DNA of 64,000 nucleotides from Ashinkailepas kermadecensis (taxonomy: Eukaryota; Arthropoda; Thecostraca; Neolepadidae). The notes below the pieces were generated by a model that was not told the DNA's origin, did no database searches, and saw nothing but the letters and a program-made list of their open reading frames with translations. Position 1 is the first letter of the stretch, and each line of letters starts with the position of its first letter. A program made the translations under genes and the position numbers. This document shows, piece after piece, positions 1-13,292 of this stretch. The stretch covers positions 637,001-701,000 of the forward strand of contig JAOTOM010005151.1 of the NCBI GenBank assembly GCA_034440615.1. The letters run 5' to 3'.

Positions 1-396
1 ATGAATGTTCCCATTGTTTTAATCATGTTCAGAAATGTGCTTATATATTTTTGTTCTTGCCATTGCAGGCCTAGAGTAAAAACCTACAGGTTCACTCATG
101 GCCTACCAATGTTGGATTGCATATGGCCTACTAATGTTGGATCACCTATTGCAAACTGATGTTGGATCATCTACAGCATACTGATGGGTCACCTAAAACA
201 TATGGATGTTGGACAGTGGCATAGTGAGGATTTGGTCCCAGGGGGGAGGGGGTGAACATCTGAAGAAGGCCTGATACATGATTAGGGTCCCACTTTTCTG
301 TTGTTGTTGTTGTTGTTATTGGGGTTTAGGGGTCCCACTTTTCTGGAACATCTCAGATTTGCACTCTATTTTCAAAGGGCCATATATTTTTTTTAA

Positions 397-399
<3 letters not shown>

Positions 400-442
<43 letters not shown>
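400..442. repeat. (TA)n microsatellite
   Basis: An uninterrupted AT dinucleotide tract follows a T-rich stretch. The tyrosine-isoleucine reading frames across it are artefacts of the repeat. Confidence 0.95.
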
Positions 443-445
<3 letters not shown>

Positions 446-2413
446 CATGCAGTCAAAGATGGCTCACTATGTTCAAAAATAAGGCACTCTTTGCTGTGAT
501 GACTGATGGGAAGGCCTGCAGTTAAAGTCCAACAGTCTTGTAATGACCAGAAAAAAAAGAATTTAGCTGCCAACAACAACCAACAAAACAAAACTGATTA
601 TGGAAAATGGACATCAACACATCTCTGATGAAGGGGCATGCACATTACTTGCTTGGGTAAAAACATGATTGCTCATCTCTGTGGACACAATTGCTTCTTT
701 ATGTTATCTGCTACATTCAGACATAGGTTAATAGGGATGGTATTCACGATAAGAGTGAAGCCCACATTATTGCACCTTTTCAACACCTTCATACTTCCTC
801 AAAATAAGGCATGAATTCCAGAAAAATAAGTGCAAGATTTGGGGAGAAGAAGGATGAGCAACATACCTGACCAGCTATGCCAAACACACAGCATCCTGCA
901 CATTTTTGTTCTTTCTTTCTTTTCTTTTTGCTCTACTGTTGTCACCCTGGTTGAAGCAAAGCAACTAGCATGTCTGGAGTGGCCATCATGACAGCTACCA
1001 TTGGGCTGACTTTTTCACCACCACTAGAGTGACCATAGCTGCTGGAGCAGCTGTGGTCAGGCCACTGGGACAGCTGTGGCAGTTGAGCCAGCTGTGGCCA
1101 CCTGGGCAGCCACCACTGCTGAGGTGGTGGTGGCTGACCTCCCCAGTACTCAGCAGCAATTATCTTATCTCCAAGGCTGGCCCTCGAAATTTCTTGCACC
1201 CATCTCCAGTTCTTAAGAACTCCTTTAACCCACAAGGGGCCCAATCACTCAGGTACCCATTCCACAGCTCAGGAACTTCCCAGTCCAGTACCCTATGGCT
1301 TTCACTGGACTTACTCATCAATCAGGAGCCCTCTCCAACTTGCATGGGCGATTCCCAGCCCTCAACAAACCTGTCAAGCTTGCAGGGGAATCATATAGCT
1401 CCAGGACAGAACTCACAATTTATAGCAAACATAACCAGCTCTTGGAACTCTCCTTAGCTCTTAAGTGATTTTGTCCATCCCTCAGTGTTCCTCTCAAGCC
1501 TAAGGAGCATCACAGTCCAGTCTGCTCTAGCTTTCAGGGGCCCTTTCCACTCCTTCACAGCCTTTTGGGCTATCAAGAACAATCTAGCCCTGAAGCTGGC
1601 TCTTAGTATTCCTCACAACCTCTATGTCTCTTTATATCTCATCAATATATTTATGACATTTATTTCAATGTTGTCTGGCACTGAGGTGGACAGTGGCACA
1701 TTGATTAAAGGTACTGGTAATAATTGATTGTATTGATATTGGAGAGGCAGAGAAGCATGCTGTGAATGCTGTACCATCAAAAGGGCAGCATAGTTTGGTG
1801 TGAACGCAGCCATACACTGCTACCAAAATGCCAACAGTGATGTGTTACATCCTCACTGGTTCAAGGTTTTAATGCTTGCTTGACTTGATACTTTTTGGTA
1901 ATCAATGTGATATTTCACTTGCATAAGCCCCCAGGCTGGTGCCGGATCGGTCTGACATTGTGCTATTGGACCCACTTCGGTACAAGTCGAGTGAATGTGG
2001 GTATGCATGTATGTGGGTTCCTGAAAAGCAGCAGTTTTAATATTTTAATCTGGACACTAGGGGCTTATAAACTTGTGCACTTTTTTAAATTCAAAGCAAT
2101 CATCAATTTGATGAATTCTGATCATATCATGTCTAGCTTGCAATAACTTGAGGCAAGGATTGTATGAGATTGCGATGGTATGCATATATTACAACAATCT
2201 GGCTGTACCATATGTTATGAAGGATGATTGGCCATGACAAACCTTGACAATGCTGCTCCCTGGTCCCTTGATTACTAGGAAGATCTTAGTAATGTGAACC
2301 TTAACATGAAAAAAATATAAAATTAACTTAAAGTAAAGGTTTATTGTAAAAACACAGCTTGAACAAACATTACTGCAATGACCTTTTCCTAACCCCTAAA
2401 GGGATAATTAAAG
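443..2413. other. No gene recognised
   Basis: Short open frames occur, but none has recognisable domains or a convincing splice structure. Around 1,450-1,640 the text resembles the degenerate repeat at 6.5-7.3 kb (phrases built from CTCAG, GGGCCC and AGTATTCCTCAC), so part of this stretch is probably an old copy of the same repeat. Confidence 0.5.
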
Positions 2414-2510
2414 GTTTTTTTTTTTTTATTTTTTATAAACAAAATTTATTTTTTTGGAAAAAAAAAAAAAAAAAAAAAAAACAATTAAAAAAAATTATTT
2501 AAAAACAATT
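2414..2510. repeat. A/T homopolymer low-complexity tract
   Basis: A poly-T run is followed by a poly-A run and A/T-rich sequence. No coding signal is seen. It lies upstream of the retrotransposon, but no defined element end is visible here. Confidence 0.85.
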
Positions 2511-2979
2511 CAATGTGGATCTATTAATTTATTTTGAACATTGAACATGTGTTAATCTAACATCATGTTGGCATATGAGAAGGCATGCTGACTGGTGATG
2601 TTATTGTCATTAAATTGTAAATTGCTGCCTGGGAAGGGAGGGGGGTATCACAGACAACTGGTGTTGCTAAAGTTTACTGCTGCAGGGATGTTTGATAACT
2701 TCCCACACATGGTCTTGGCAAGTGTTCCTTTCACTTGCAATATAATCCTTGCTCCTCTATCATCTCATCTAGGCATACAACTATCTAGATTTATTTGTCA
2801 AACTATGCTTCTTAATGGTGTGAACTTTACCTCTCTAATTTCCTTTTTCCATTTTACTTTCCAATCATTCATGGTCCCTCTTTTGTGTGTTTCCAGTTCA
2901 ATGTTCATGCACAATTATTATTCCAAGTTTTCCATTTCCAGATGTAATCACCATTTCCAGTTGGCTCTTTCCCTGAGTA

Positions 2980-5900
2980 ATGAGCAGGCTCAAACTTGAA
3001 GGAGCTACATTGGAATTACTAGGGAATGATTTGAATGATAAGTACCCTCCTCATGAACATATATTGTCACAATGTAAATATTATACCTTACCTCAACCAC
3101 TTAACTTTAATGCTGGATTCTCAGTACTTCATATCAATGCAAGATCCCTCAAGAATAAATTTGATGATGTTGTTAATTTTCTAGCAAGCTTTAAAGTTGA
3201 TTGGTCAGTTATTTGTGTGTCAGAGACATGGTTGAAGAAAGATTTAGAACAATATTTTAGTCTAAAAAATTATAATCTCTTTGCATCTAGTAGAAAAGAA
3301 GGTGAAGGTGGAGGTACAGCAATATATGTAAGTAATAGATATGAGGCTAGGGAAAGAAAAGACCTGGAGAGTGATCATTTTGAGACAAGTTTTCTGGAAA
3401 TCAAAATGAAGTCGGGTGTACCAGTAAAAATATTCCTAGTAGGGGAAATGTATAGACCTCCAAGTCTGAGCCACACTTTATTTATGGACTATTTGGAAAA
3501 AAATACTTGACTCATTGGAAAACACTAAATGTACATGTGTCATAGCAGGGGACTTCAATTACAATCTTTTGAAATATCACTCTGATAAACCTACACTTAA
3601 TTTTATGAATATGTTCAATTCTTATGGATTTTTCCCAACCATCTCAAAAGCAACCCGGATTTGTAATGATTCAGATGCCCTTTTGGATAATATATTTATC
3701 AATGATGTTAATGTCTTTAACAATTCAGGAATTCTACTTCATGATTTATCAGATCATTTTCCAGTTTTTCTTAATCTGTCATTAATTGAAAGTTCAATTA
3801 TAACAAGACATTCAGTGACAGTCTTTGATAAGAATAAAATCAGTGAATTAAATGATCACCTCATCAGCAACTTAGAAGCCTTTCAAGATGAAACTGATGC
3901 TAATCAAGCATGCAACAAACTTATTAAGGCATATGAAACAGGTATTAAAAATTATCTAAAACTTTTACACCCAGTAGAAGAAAGAATCCAATTAAACCAT
4001 GGGTAACCCCTGCACTTCTGTGTTCAATAAATACAAAAAATAAACTATATGCAAAATATGTTAGGAATATAATTTTACTGAATGAAAATAAATACAAAAT
4101 GTATAGGAACATGCTTTGCAATGTGCTTAGGGATGCAAAACGATTATATTACAAGAGGGCATTCCAGGACAGCAAAGGTGATGGCAAAAAAACATGGAAG
4201 TATTTGAATGAAATTATAAACAAGAATGAATTGCAAACAGTTCCTCCAATGTGCTTTGTTGATAACTCTGGGGCTACCTGTGTAAATGAACAAATACCTG
4301 ATAAATTCAACATTTTTTTTCAACGATAGGTAGTGAATTGGAAAAAATATACCTGCAACACACAACAGCCCATTATATTATCTTACACAGCCTACTTATG
4401 CCAGCATTAACAATATTCCTTCTGTTAATGAAGTTCAAATTGAAGAAATTGTTAAGTCTTTGAACCCTGTGGGTGGAGGTATGGATAAAATTAGCACAAA
4501 ATTTTGCTTGGAACATATAGAAGTATTTTGCAACATCTAACATATTTCTTTAATCTTTGTCTGAGCACTGCAATATTCCCTGATGCATTAAAATCTGCAG
4601 TTATAATTCCTGTATATAAATCAGGGGAAAATAATAAATTTACTAATTATAGGCCAATCTCTTTGCTACCAATATTTTCGAAAGTGCTGGAAAGATTAAT
4701 ACACCTTAGTGTATCATCATTTCTAAATGAAAATAATATCATACACCCATTGCAATTTGGTTTCAGAAAAAAACATAGCACATACATGCCAATTGCTCTG
4801 ATGCATAACGAAGTAACTAAATCCCTTGTAAATAATAAATTAGTTTGTACCCTGTATCTGGATTTGAAAAAGGCCTTTGACACTGTCAGCATCAGCATTT
4901 TGTTACAAAAAATGTACTTTATTGGCTTTAGGGGAAATATATATAAACTGTTAAACTCATACCTATCAAATAGATCTCAAAGAACCAAGATACATGACAT
5001 CCTCTCCCAACCATTAAATATCACAATAGGTGTTCCTCAGGGTTCGATTCTTGGACCTCTGCTATTTCTTCTATACATTAACGATCTCTGCAATGTTTCC
5101 AATTTGGCTAGCTTTTACCTATTTGCAGACGATACTGCCATAACTATTACAGCTAATGATCATTTTGAATTACAAACTAAAGTAGATGAGGTAATACCCA
5201 AAATAATTGCATGGTTTCATACCAACAGATTATCTATTAATGCTGATAAGACTGGATATCAATTTTTTTTCCAGGAAACCATGTGATGACCTTCATGTCA
5301 AAATAAATACTTCTAATATTACAAGGCATAGCTGTATAAAATATTTAGGTGTATTTATCGATGAAGACATGACGTGGAAAAGCCATATCAATGCCATTTC
5401 TTCAAAAATTAGCAGGAATATTGGAATTATAGGCAAATCTAGGTACTTTCTATCAACTTGTGAATTGCTTCTTCTGTATAATTATTTAATACTGCCATAT
5501 CTAAATTACTGTGCTGTTGTCTGGGGAAGTACGTACCACTCTAAGCTCGACAAGATTATTAAGTTGCAGAAGCGTGTTATTAGGATTGTTGACAAGAAAC
5601 CTTACTTATACCATACAAATGAATTGTTTATCAAACATAGAGTTCTTAAGTTTCTGGACATAGTTGATGAACAATGTATTTACATCATGCTAGGTTTTCT
5701 AAATCACTCATTACCAGCACCTCTTTCTGATATGTTTCAACTTCATCAACAAGGTGGCCTCAGAGTTAGACAACACTTTCAAATACCCTTTTCTGATATC
5801 AATTACAGGATGTTTTCATTACCCTTTATTGCACCAAAAGCCTGGAATAAAATAATCTGCTCTCACTTCCATAGGATTGAAGATGTACCTAGGAATAAAA

Positions 5901-6420
5901 TCATTTTGAAAAAACACATCAGGCAATACATTAATAGAAAATATGAACTTTTGCAATGAATGTCAGTGATAATGATGTGCTATGCACGGTGATCTGGTTG
6001 TCTTATTCGGATATTTTCGTTTAAGTATCATGTTTTCTTTTCTTTCTTCTTTCTTCATACTTGGTTCGTCCTTTCTCCTTAGTGTAGTAATAGTTTAGGA
6101 GATGCATGTGCAAGATTAGGGATTTTATATTATTTCCCCATTAACACCTATAGCACAGTTTTTTTCTGGAGCCCTCGAAGACGTTACTAGCGTTGCTAAT
6201 TGTCTGAGAGGGCTTCAGGAACATCTTTTACTAATATCTGGTGGCGGGATCTGTCCAGCAAGAAACAGGAGCGGGGAGTGGTGTGACCTACCTTGACTTG
6301 CTTACCATGACCTACTTCTCATCCCTGGAATTTAACGTAATTAGGTCACACGGGTATGGAAGGGCACTCCTGCCTACCTATTAATGGGTAGGGGAATTTA
6401 AAAAATAATAATATATAAAT
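2980..6420 (+). mobile_element. Degenerate non-LTR retrotransposon (LINE), endonuclease plus reverse transcriptase
   Basis: An AT-rich LINE ORF2 broken by several frameshifts and stops. An APE-type endonuclease occupies about 2,980-4,006. It shows HINARSLKNK, SETWLKK, GGTAIYVSN, then after a frameshift near 3,510 AGDFN and SDHFPVF. The linker at 4,099-4,329 is in another frame. The reverse transcriptase spans about 4,504-5,286 and carries YRPISLLP, YLDLKKAFDTV, VPQGSILGPLLF, YINDL and FADDT. The C-terminal part continues in another frame at 5,280-5,959 (IKYLGVFID, YCAVVWG). The motif set fits the CR1/Jockey group, but the clade is inferred by eye. No RNase H domain is seen. The 3' end appears to run through an untranslated stretch into the TA tract near 6,410. 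The breaks mean this copy is not autonomous. Its AT-rich codon use contrasts with the GC-rich host exons. The 5' end is not defined. Confidence 0.9.
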
Positions 6421-6430
6421 ATATATATAA

Positions 6431-6502
<72 letters not shown>
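6410..6502. repeat. (TA)n microsatellite at the LINE 3' end
   Basis: TATAAATATA units pass into pure (TA)n. The position directly after the LINE 3' untranslated region suggests it grew from the element's 3' tail. Confidence 0.9.
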
Positions 6503-6503
<1 letters not shown>

Positions 6504-6504
6504 G

Positions 6505-7345
6505 ACTCTCTTATCTCAGGGGGCCCCTGTTCTTGTCATATGAACCCCTCCTAAGCATCTTGGGCATCTAGTCCTCTGTAGTGTTCAGTGATCATTTTCA
6601 ATCCCAGAGACCAATCTCAAGCTGCTATGGCCCTTCCCAGTCCTGGAAAGTCTTTCTAGCTTCAAGGGTTTTCTAGCTCTGATGCAGACCCCCAGTATTC
6701 CTAGAAGAAGAAGAAGGTTGGGTTCTTTTACGACGCATTCAACCGATAGGTCATATAGTGTCGCCCTCAGTATTCCTCACAAGCATTGTTAGCCTAAGGA
6801 TTCTCCTTAGCTCTCAGGGGGCTCTGTTAGTCCTCAAGGGCCATTTCAAGCTGCTAAGGACCCTTCCATGTTGTTGACAGTTCTTGTCATTTCAAGAACA
6901 TTCTAGCTCTGGTGTTGGCCCTCAGTATTCCTCCAGCAATCACCAGCAAACTTATTTTGTTACCTCTCAGGGGACCTTGTTCATCCATTAGAGGCCACTC
7001 TCAACCTCAGGATAATCCCAGTGCAGTTCTCTCTAGACTCTCAGAGATCCTCTTCATCCCTCAGAGCCCTCCCCTGCTTTGAATGGCCCAGCAGGCCTCA
7101 ACAGCCCTGTCTAGCTGTCATCTTGAAGAATTTCAGCTCTGAGATGGCCCTCACTACTCCTCTTTAGCTCTTAGGAATTAGGGGTCCTGTTCATCCCCTA
7201 AGGGCCCTTTCAAACCCAAAGAGCATCCCAGCCCTCTGTGGCCCCAGGCATCCTGTTTAGTCCTCAGCTGTTCAAGGCCCATTCCAACTGAGACTGCTCT
7301 TTCCAGCTGGTATAGGCATTCCAGCTGTCATGCAGGCCCTCTCTT
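6505..7345. repeat. Degenerate tandem repeat, unit roughly 200 bp
   Basis: Phrases such as CTCTCAGGGG, TTGTTCATCC, GGGCCCTTTC, TTCTAGCTCTG and CTCAGTATTCCTC recur in the same order several times with heavy divergence. No coding potential is seen. A SINE tail appears to have inserted at about 6,703-6,762. Confidence 0.5.
6703..6762 (-). mobile_element. SINE 3'-tail fragment
   Basis: On the minus strand this reads as a CACTATATGACC block, then GCGTCGTAAAA, then an AACCC-type end. It matches the tail of the intact SINE at 19,845-20,011. No tRNA-like head is present, so it is a 5'-truncated copy. Confidence 0.55.
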
Positions 7346-7524
7346 GTCTTCATGACCCTTGCCAATCCTCAAGATAGATGTTTTCATGTCTCAAGGACCC
7401 TTTCCACACAAGCTGTTAGATGCATTAAAATATTTCCTCAGTTGTATCTCTGCCCCTCATGGTAGTTGCCTGGAGGGCCAATCTAACTTGCCAGCAGGAT
7501 GGATGCCTCTTCACCACCTGGAAA

Positions 7525-7753
7525 CACCACTGCTTTTTAACAGCCTAGGCCTCTTTATGGGCTTAGAGGCCTTATACATAGCACCATGAACCCTCCTTTT
7601 CTACCTGATTCATCTCTACAGCTTGGGGGCCTCTTCAACGGCCTGAGGAAGTTAGCATAAAGCACAATTTAAATATGAAATGATGTGATTATTGCCTTCC
7701 TTAATTCAAACAAAAGTAGAGACACACAAAATGCACTGACCCAAATATATATC

Positions 7754-7829
<76 letters not shown>

Positions 7830-8030
7830 TATATAGTGTCTCTACTTTTGTTTGAATTAATGTAGGCAATAATCACAATTTCATATTTGAATTGTGCTTT
7901 ATGCTAACTTCCTCAGGCTGTTGAAGAGGCCCCCAAGCTGCAGAGATGAATCAGGCAGAAAAGGAGGGTTCATGGTGCTATGTATAAGGCATCTAAGCCC
8001 AGAGGCCCAGGCTGTTAAAAAGCAGTGGTG
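7525..8030. repeat. Large inverted repeat (about 200-bp arms) around a TA tract
   Basis: The left arm (about 7,525-7,725) and right arm (about 7,836-8,030) are reverse complements with few differences. For example, GTAGAGACAC at the inner left edge mirrors GTGTCTCTAC at the inner right edge. The roughly 110-bp centre is almost pure (TA)n. The arms carry no recognisable coding sequence. It could be a foldback element or a palindromic duplication. Confidence 0.85.
7758..7835. repeat. (TA)n microsatellite, loop of the inverted repeat
   Basis: A TA dinucleotide tract with one GTA interruption forms the centre of the surrounding palindrome. Confidence 0.9.
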
Positions 8031-8043
8031 TTATATGTGTGTG

Positions 8044-8044
<1 letters not shown>

Positions 8045-8074
<30 letters not shown>

Positions 8075-8075
8075 T
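8045..8075. repeat. Short (TA)n tract
   Basis: A TG/TA dinucleotide stretch lies directly outside the right arm of the inverted repeat. Confidence 0.8.
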
Positions 8076-9950
8076 GAGCACAATTTTTTATTACAAATTT
8101 TCTTTTTTCAATTTGAGTTTTTTCTTCAAAAGTAGTTCATGCTAGGTTAGGTCAGGTTAGGTTGGGTTATGTTCTTATTTGAAATTGATTAGAAAGAAAA
8201 TTGTTTGGAAATTTTCAACTTCTTAAACATAATTTGTTTTCTTGCATGGAAGGCTAGGTGGTAATCTTTACCTTTCGGCCAACACATACTGCCAAGGTTA
8301 GTTGGCATTTTGTACATTTTGTAGCATAATATACATTTTGTATATTATGCTACATTATCTTAGTCTAGGTTGTGGTAATCTTTACCGACACCAGACTCCT
8401 GTGACGTCACTTCCATGACGTCACTGTTCCCCACTGTACACCTCTTTACAAATTACTAACCTTCCTCCCATCATCTTAGTCATCTTCATACACATGGTAC
8501 CTACCTATTACCTATTCTGAAGAAAAAAAATCAACAAACAAACAAAAACACCTTGTACTGCAAATTGACCAGCCAAAGCCACTTTTTGGGGGTTATTTTG
8601 CCTCCCAACTGAAAAGCATGCATTTGCAGAGGAAATGAGTGGTCACATCACGTTAAGCACATTCATAAACATTGCATCGGCAAAAGAAATTCCAAGAAAT
8701 CATAAATTACCTTAAACTGCAAATTTACCTGTTTTTCTCCCATGGGATAGCAGAAATTGAGTGACTTTATATCGTAAATATCTTGTTCGTGCCTGATTTC
8801 CCCAAGAGATAATAGAGGAAGAAGTTGCACTATTATGGTGCTTTAAGGCGTTCATGAGACAAACCCTTCGCACATTTTACTTCCACCTAAAATCACTGAG
8901 CACATGTACCACTGACTGAGCCTTCCAGCAAGGTAAAGGACAAGACAGTTTTCTGGGGCGGATAGTCTTCTGATAAGAAGCTTTACCTTTCCAGCCTCAC
9001 CTCTTACTTCAGATATATTGCATTTGACTTGAGAGGCCTTTACTCAAAGCGCAGTTCTTTCAAAATACAAATATGGAAAAGTTTTAATCCAATATGGCAC
9101 TACGAGACATATAGAGAGATTCCTTCACTTATGTAGCCCTGCTTTTGCAATCCTCTGTGGCAAGGTTGTGTATGAGGTTGATTATGGCTAATTACATTTT
9201 GTGCTAGGTCATATAAGGTATGATGAAGATATGAGTAGAATGATGAAAGTGTGATAGAAGGTATGAGGTTAGGGCATGATTAAGCTAGGTTGGGTTATAT
9301 CTTTTTTGGCTTTGTTGCCTTAGGATATGTTGGTTTTGAATATGTCTGATACTAAATAGTCTACATTGAGATATCTGAGGAACCTGGACATTCATCAGAT
9401 TCATACTGGTGCCACAACATCAGTTAATGAATCCTTTTATTTGCCGTTGTGTCTTCTAAGCATTGAGTCAAGAAAGATTTCTCAACAATTAATATTTTAT
9501 CAAATAAAATTTCCTCATGCGATAATTTGGAAGCATGAAAATAAGCGGCAAACTCTCCGCGAACGTTACAAAATATAGCATTGCTGCATGATAAATACCA
9601 CTGGAAGTTGGGTGAATCGAGCAGTTTGAGTGCGCTAGTGTGATTACGATAAGGTAAGGCACATAGTATTAATTTTAGCTTAGTTGTGTTTAGTTGCGTT
9701 GCACAGCTTCCTCTGCAGCCATGGGCAGCTCCACTGTAGTGAAGAAGGGGGACAAATCCCTGCAAAATTCTTGACATTCCTATGCCTATGGTGGGCGTTG
9801 CATGTAATAATCGAGCTTAGAACTATATCCTCCAATCCCAAATATGTGGTAATGCTATGTCTGCAGCAGGCTGCAGGGCTGTAGGAGAGACTTTATTACA
9901 GAAGTGTATTATCAAAGTACCTAGGCAGGTATATTAATGATGAGTATAGC
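8076..9950. other. No gene recognised
   Basis: AT-rich sequence with short open frames only. GGTTAG-type short repeats occur near 8,145-8,170. No domain, RNA gene or element ends were identified. Confidence 0.5.
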
Positions 9951-9957
9951 ACAGGGG

Positions 9958-10106
9958 GGGGGAGTTTAGGGGTAAGTTGCCCGTCTCACAATCAAAGAAT
10001 TTGGGGTTGGAGTCCACCCATCCCCTCCTTTTCCCCCCCGCCGAAAAAAGGGGGAAAGTGGGGGAACAAAAAAAAAAAAAAACGGAAAAAAAAAAAAAAA
10101 AAAAAA
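9958..10106 (+). mobile_element. Degenerate tRNA-Val-headed SINE relic with poly-A
   Basis: A decayed A-box-like stretch (GAGTTTAGGGGTAAG) is followed by CCCGTCTCACAATC and a mutated B box (GGGTTGGAGTCC). Order and spacing match the intact SINE at 19,845. Poly-C and long poly-A runs follow. It appears to be an old copy of the same family. Confidence 0.55.
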
Positions 10107-12423
10107 TGAGTATAGCACAACCTACAGTATCATCAGGATGTTTTTTGAAGCTCGCTGGGAATGAGATGCAACCAATGCATTGATTGAGGTTTCCAAGCAT
10201 GACTTGTGAGAAGAAGTTACAGGGGTCCAATTTATTAAAACCAGTGTTCAACAGCTGTTTCCTTCATCTCACTACAGCAAATCTGACCACTGCCAAGTTG
10301 ACAAATTTGTACCAATCATACTCTGATGGTCTGGCCATCCCAGTAAATTTTATATCAAATATCTAGTATTACTATAGCTATTATCTATACAGCTAGCTTT
10401 TTTAACTGCCAAATATGGGTGTTGCACATTAATTATTGGAAGTATGCCTTCCAAATGTACTCCCATTTTGATTTATATGTAGCTTCCAATGAGAATGCAG
10501 GGTCTGCACTTTGTCTTTACTGTATTTAGCCTTTGCATTGCAGAATATATGATAGTTGTGAGTGTAGTGAGTGTGCATGTACTGGTATGCAAGTTGATGT
10601 ATTAGAGGTGCAACTTCTTTGGGATGCCACAGCTCAGATCACCAGGGTTTGGATAAAAAAACTCCTGGAAATACATTGCAGTCTTCAGCCCACAATACCC
10701 ACAGCTCACTTTATGCTTGGAAGACATCATAATCTGTAGGATAATGGTTTTGTACCAGAAAATATTGCCCTTCTGTGATTATGTCATTGAACTATAGAAG
10801 GAGTTGTATTCAGCTTCATGTGCTGTTTGGATATTACTAGGCTGGCCATTTCATTTCTTAACAAGTTCAAAGCCCATTATTGATATAATCCCATGAAGGT
10901 TAGTGCCTGATCTGCAATCATATTTCTGCTTTTCTACTATTTTATCAATGTTATCAATGGTTGCAGTGATGCAGCACCATAACCAAAATGTACAGTTATG
11001 TGATATAGATTAATAAGCCCCTAATATGAAGGTGTTTGTGTAGTTTCTCAAAAGCGGAAGATTGTGTTTGTTTTTTTAGTCTATTGGACTCATTATTCAC
11101 AAATAGAACTTGCAGATTAGTTATTGAAGAGTATAATGAGCTGAATCAGAAGCTCAGCTCCATTTTTCCTGATGCACTCATACAGGCATTTATTGTATAG
11201 TGGTGGCCTTTTCAAAGCCATGCTGGGTCAAAATTACATGCAACTCTGATTGCTTTCAGGATCTGTTCCATATTTCAGTAATTGAAAGAACCTCCCAATC
11301 ATGGCAGGAGAATGACATATCAAAGTTAAAAAGCCCTTCCCAGGGGACTGCAGTGCATACACATGCACATGCCCATATCATATACATGGCAGAAGATGTC
11401 AGTTTGTGTTACCATTGGGGTAGTCTTCACCACCTGCTTGCTCTTATCTGTCCAGCCACAGCATACACATGACATGATTTTGTGGTTTCTGTTAACAGAG
11501 GACTACAACAGTTATATTTAGTAAGGCTGTGCCCTTGGAGTGTTACATTGGACTGAAACTGAAGGAGGGACCTGTTTAAAAGCCAGCTACATCCATGACC
11601 CTGATGCCTCTGGCCCTGGTCCACCAGTGCTAGTCATGGATTGTGGCAAATACTTGTTTACATTATCATTAGCAAAAGGTCAAAGCCTGAAGCAAGTCTA
11701 CTGCTATCTATATATCACAACAGTTCTTCTCAATAACCTGGCCTGGCCAGACTGCCGTGCTTTGGAATCCTTACAAAGTTACATGTTGGCCATAGTTTTT
11801 TTGTGCTTTTTGTGTTATATTGGAGTCCTAGTTTCTTCACTGAGGATTAGACCTGCTCTTGTATTTCTCATCCTTTGCACCTTCATCAAAATGTTTTCTG
11901 TGAAGTGTGCACATTTTTTTTGGTTCAAAAAGGTTTCATGATGGAATTAGTTGTTACTGGTGCTGTCAGTACCATATAAGGTTCAGTGTTTCAGCCATTG
12001 TCACATGTTTATGTAATCATGCCACATGACCTGCGTTTTCCGAGGCCAAGCGAGTACGTAGTCGGTGCCAATCCAGTGGAGGGTGCCATGCTGAATGGTT
12101 GTATCTGCAATTGGGTTCCTCTGTCGAAGATAGGGCATGCTACATGCATCCCAAATTTGAGTGCACTGTGCTGAATTGTCAAAACAGGCTTTGCTTATTT
12201 CTAAAGCTTCTACACTTCCTCAAAATTTGAATGCAATAAGCGTACGGCCTCAGCTGTTAGGAAGGTACGGTTGCGGTCGGTCCACCACTTCCGTGCAAAA
12301 TATGATGCTGATTATGCTCCTGCAGCATTTGGGTCTCATGTAGTCTTTTGCCCTCGCTCGTTCAGGGCTCCTAGTGGCGCATTATAATGGTTACCACGCG
12401 CCCTGGAGGGCCTCTGAGAATTA
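10107..12423. other. No gene recognised
   Basis: Several short open frames, including one of 133 codons at 11,540-11,941 with hydrophobic stretches. No family resemblance or splice-consistent structure was found. Confidence 0.45.
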
Positions 12424-13292
12424 CGCGCACTGGAGGGGGGGCGGATTCCGCCCCCCCTAAGATCTCGGCTCCTAGTAAAGCTGGAGGAACGAAATTCACA
12501 GGGTGGATGGGCACGGTAGTGAACTCTATTGTGTGCAATTTTCGTGACCTTAGGTCAATATCTTCAAGGTCAGATTGGCAAAATTTTCCGGTTTTGCGTG
12601 GCTTGGCTTGTCATCGTTATGGATCGCTGTGATTGTGTTTAAATGCTCAAAAATGGGCATCAATGATGTTTTGGACATTACTAATGATGCAATGCAGATG
12701 ATAGACCAAACATTTGACCTCAGGTCACCTACATAGCACCACTTTATCAGGTCAGTTACCTGTTCCAGTTACCGGAACCGGCCGCCCGCCCGACTGCTCC
12801 GTCGGGCAGCTCGTGAAGAAGGGAGTGAAGTACATGAATAAAGTATGGAAACGCAATGACATACAGTACAAATGACAACCAGTAGTGCATTTATGGCAAC
12901 ATTCCAGTTGATCAAGTTTGGTTCCATTAACCTGTCATGAACTTGACCTGACTTGACCTTAGTGACCTAACATGACCTTGAAACTATACAGCATATCAAT
13001 ATGCATCAAACAAGTCCCTAGTGTTGCCTAGAACACTTCCCTTTTGTCAGTATACTGGGAGCGCATCTGCGCCGATTTTTGTGGTCTGGTGCTATAACAT
13101 TTTTTGACTTTAGCGGCCCCTAACTTGGAAAAAAAAATTCGGGCGATTTCCATTTTTCTTGCTTTAAACGACGCGCCGTTCATTTTTAAGCAGGTACACC
13201 GAAAATCGCGTATATCGACCGGTAAAATCTGCAGTTATTTGCGAAAAACCGGAGGGGTGGGCGGATTTCGCCCCCCCCCCCTCCAGTGCGCG
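12424..13292. mobile_element. Possible terminal-inverted-repeat element or paired repeat
   Basis: The left end reads CGCGCACTGGAGGGGGG, then GCGGATTCCGCCC. The right end is its reverse complement: GGCGGATTTCGCCC, then CCCCTCCAGTGCGCG. About 870 bp lie between and encode no transposase that could be recognised. No clear target-site duplication was found. It could be a non-autonomous DNA transposon, or two oppositely oriented copies of a short repeat. Confidence 0.35.

Noticed and set aside
2595..2999. 134-codon frame upstream of the LINE, considered as LINE ORF1
   Set aside because: No RNA-binding, zinc-knuckle or coiled-coil feature. The composition looks like chance open sequence in AT-rich DNA.
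11540..11941. 133-codon frame with hydrophobic segments
   Set aside because: No recognisable family, no splice context and no codon bias. The hydrophobicity follows from T-rich composition.
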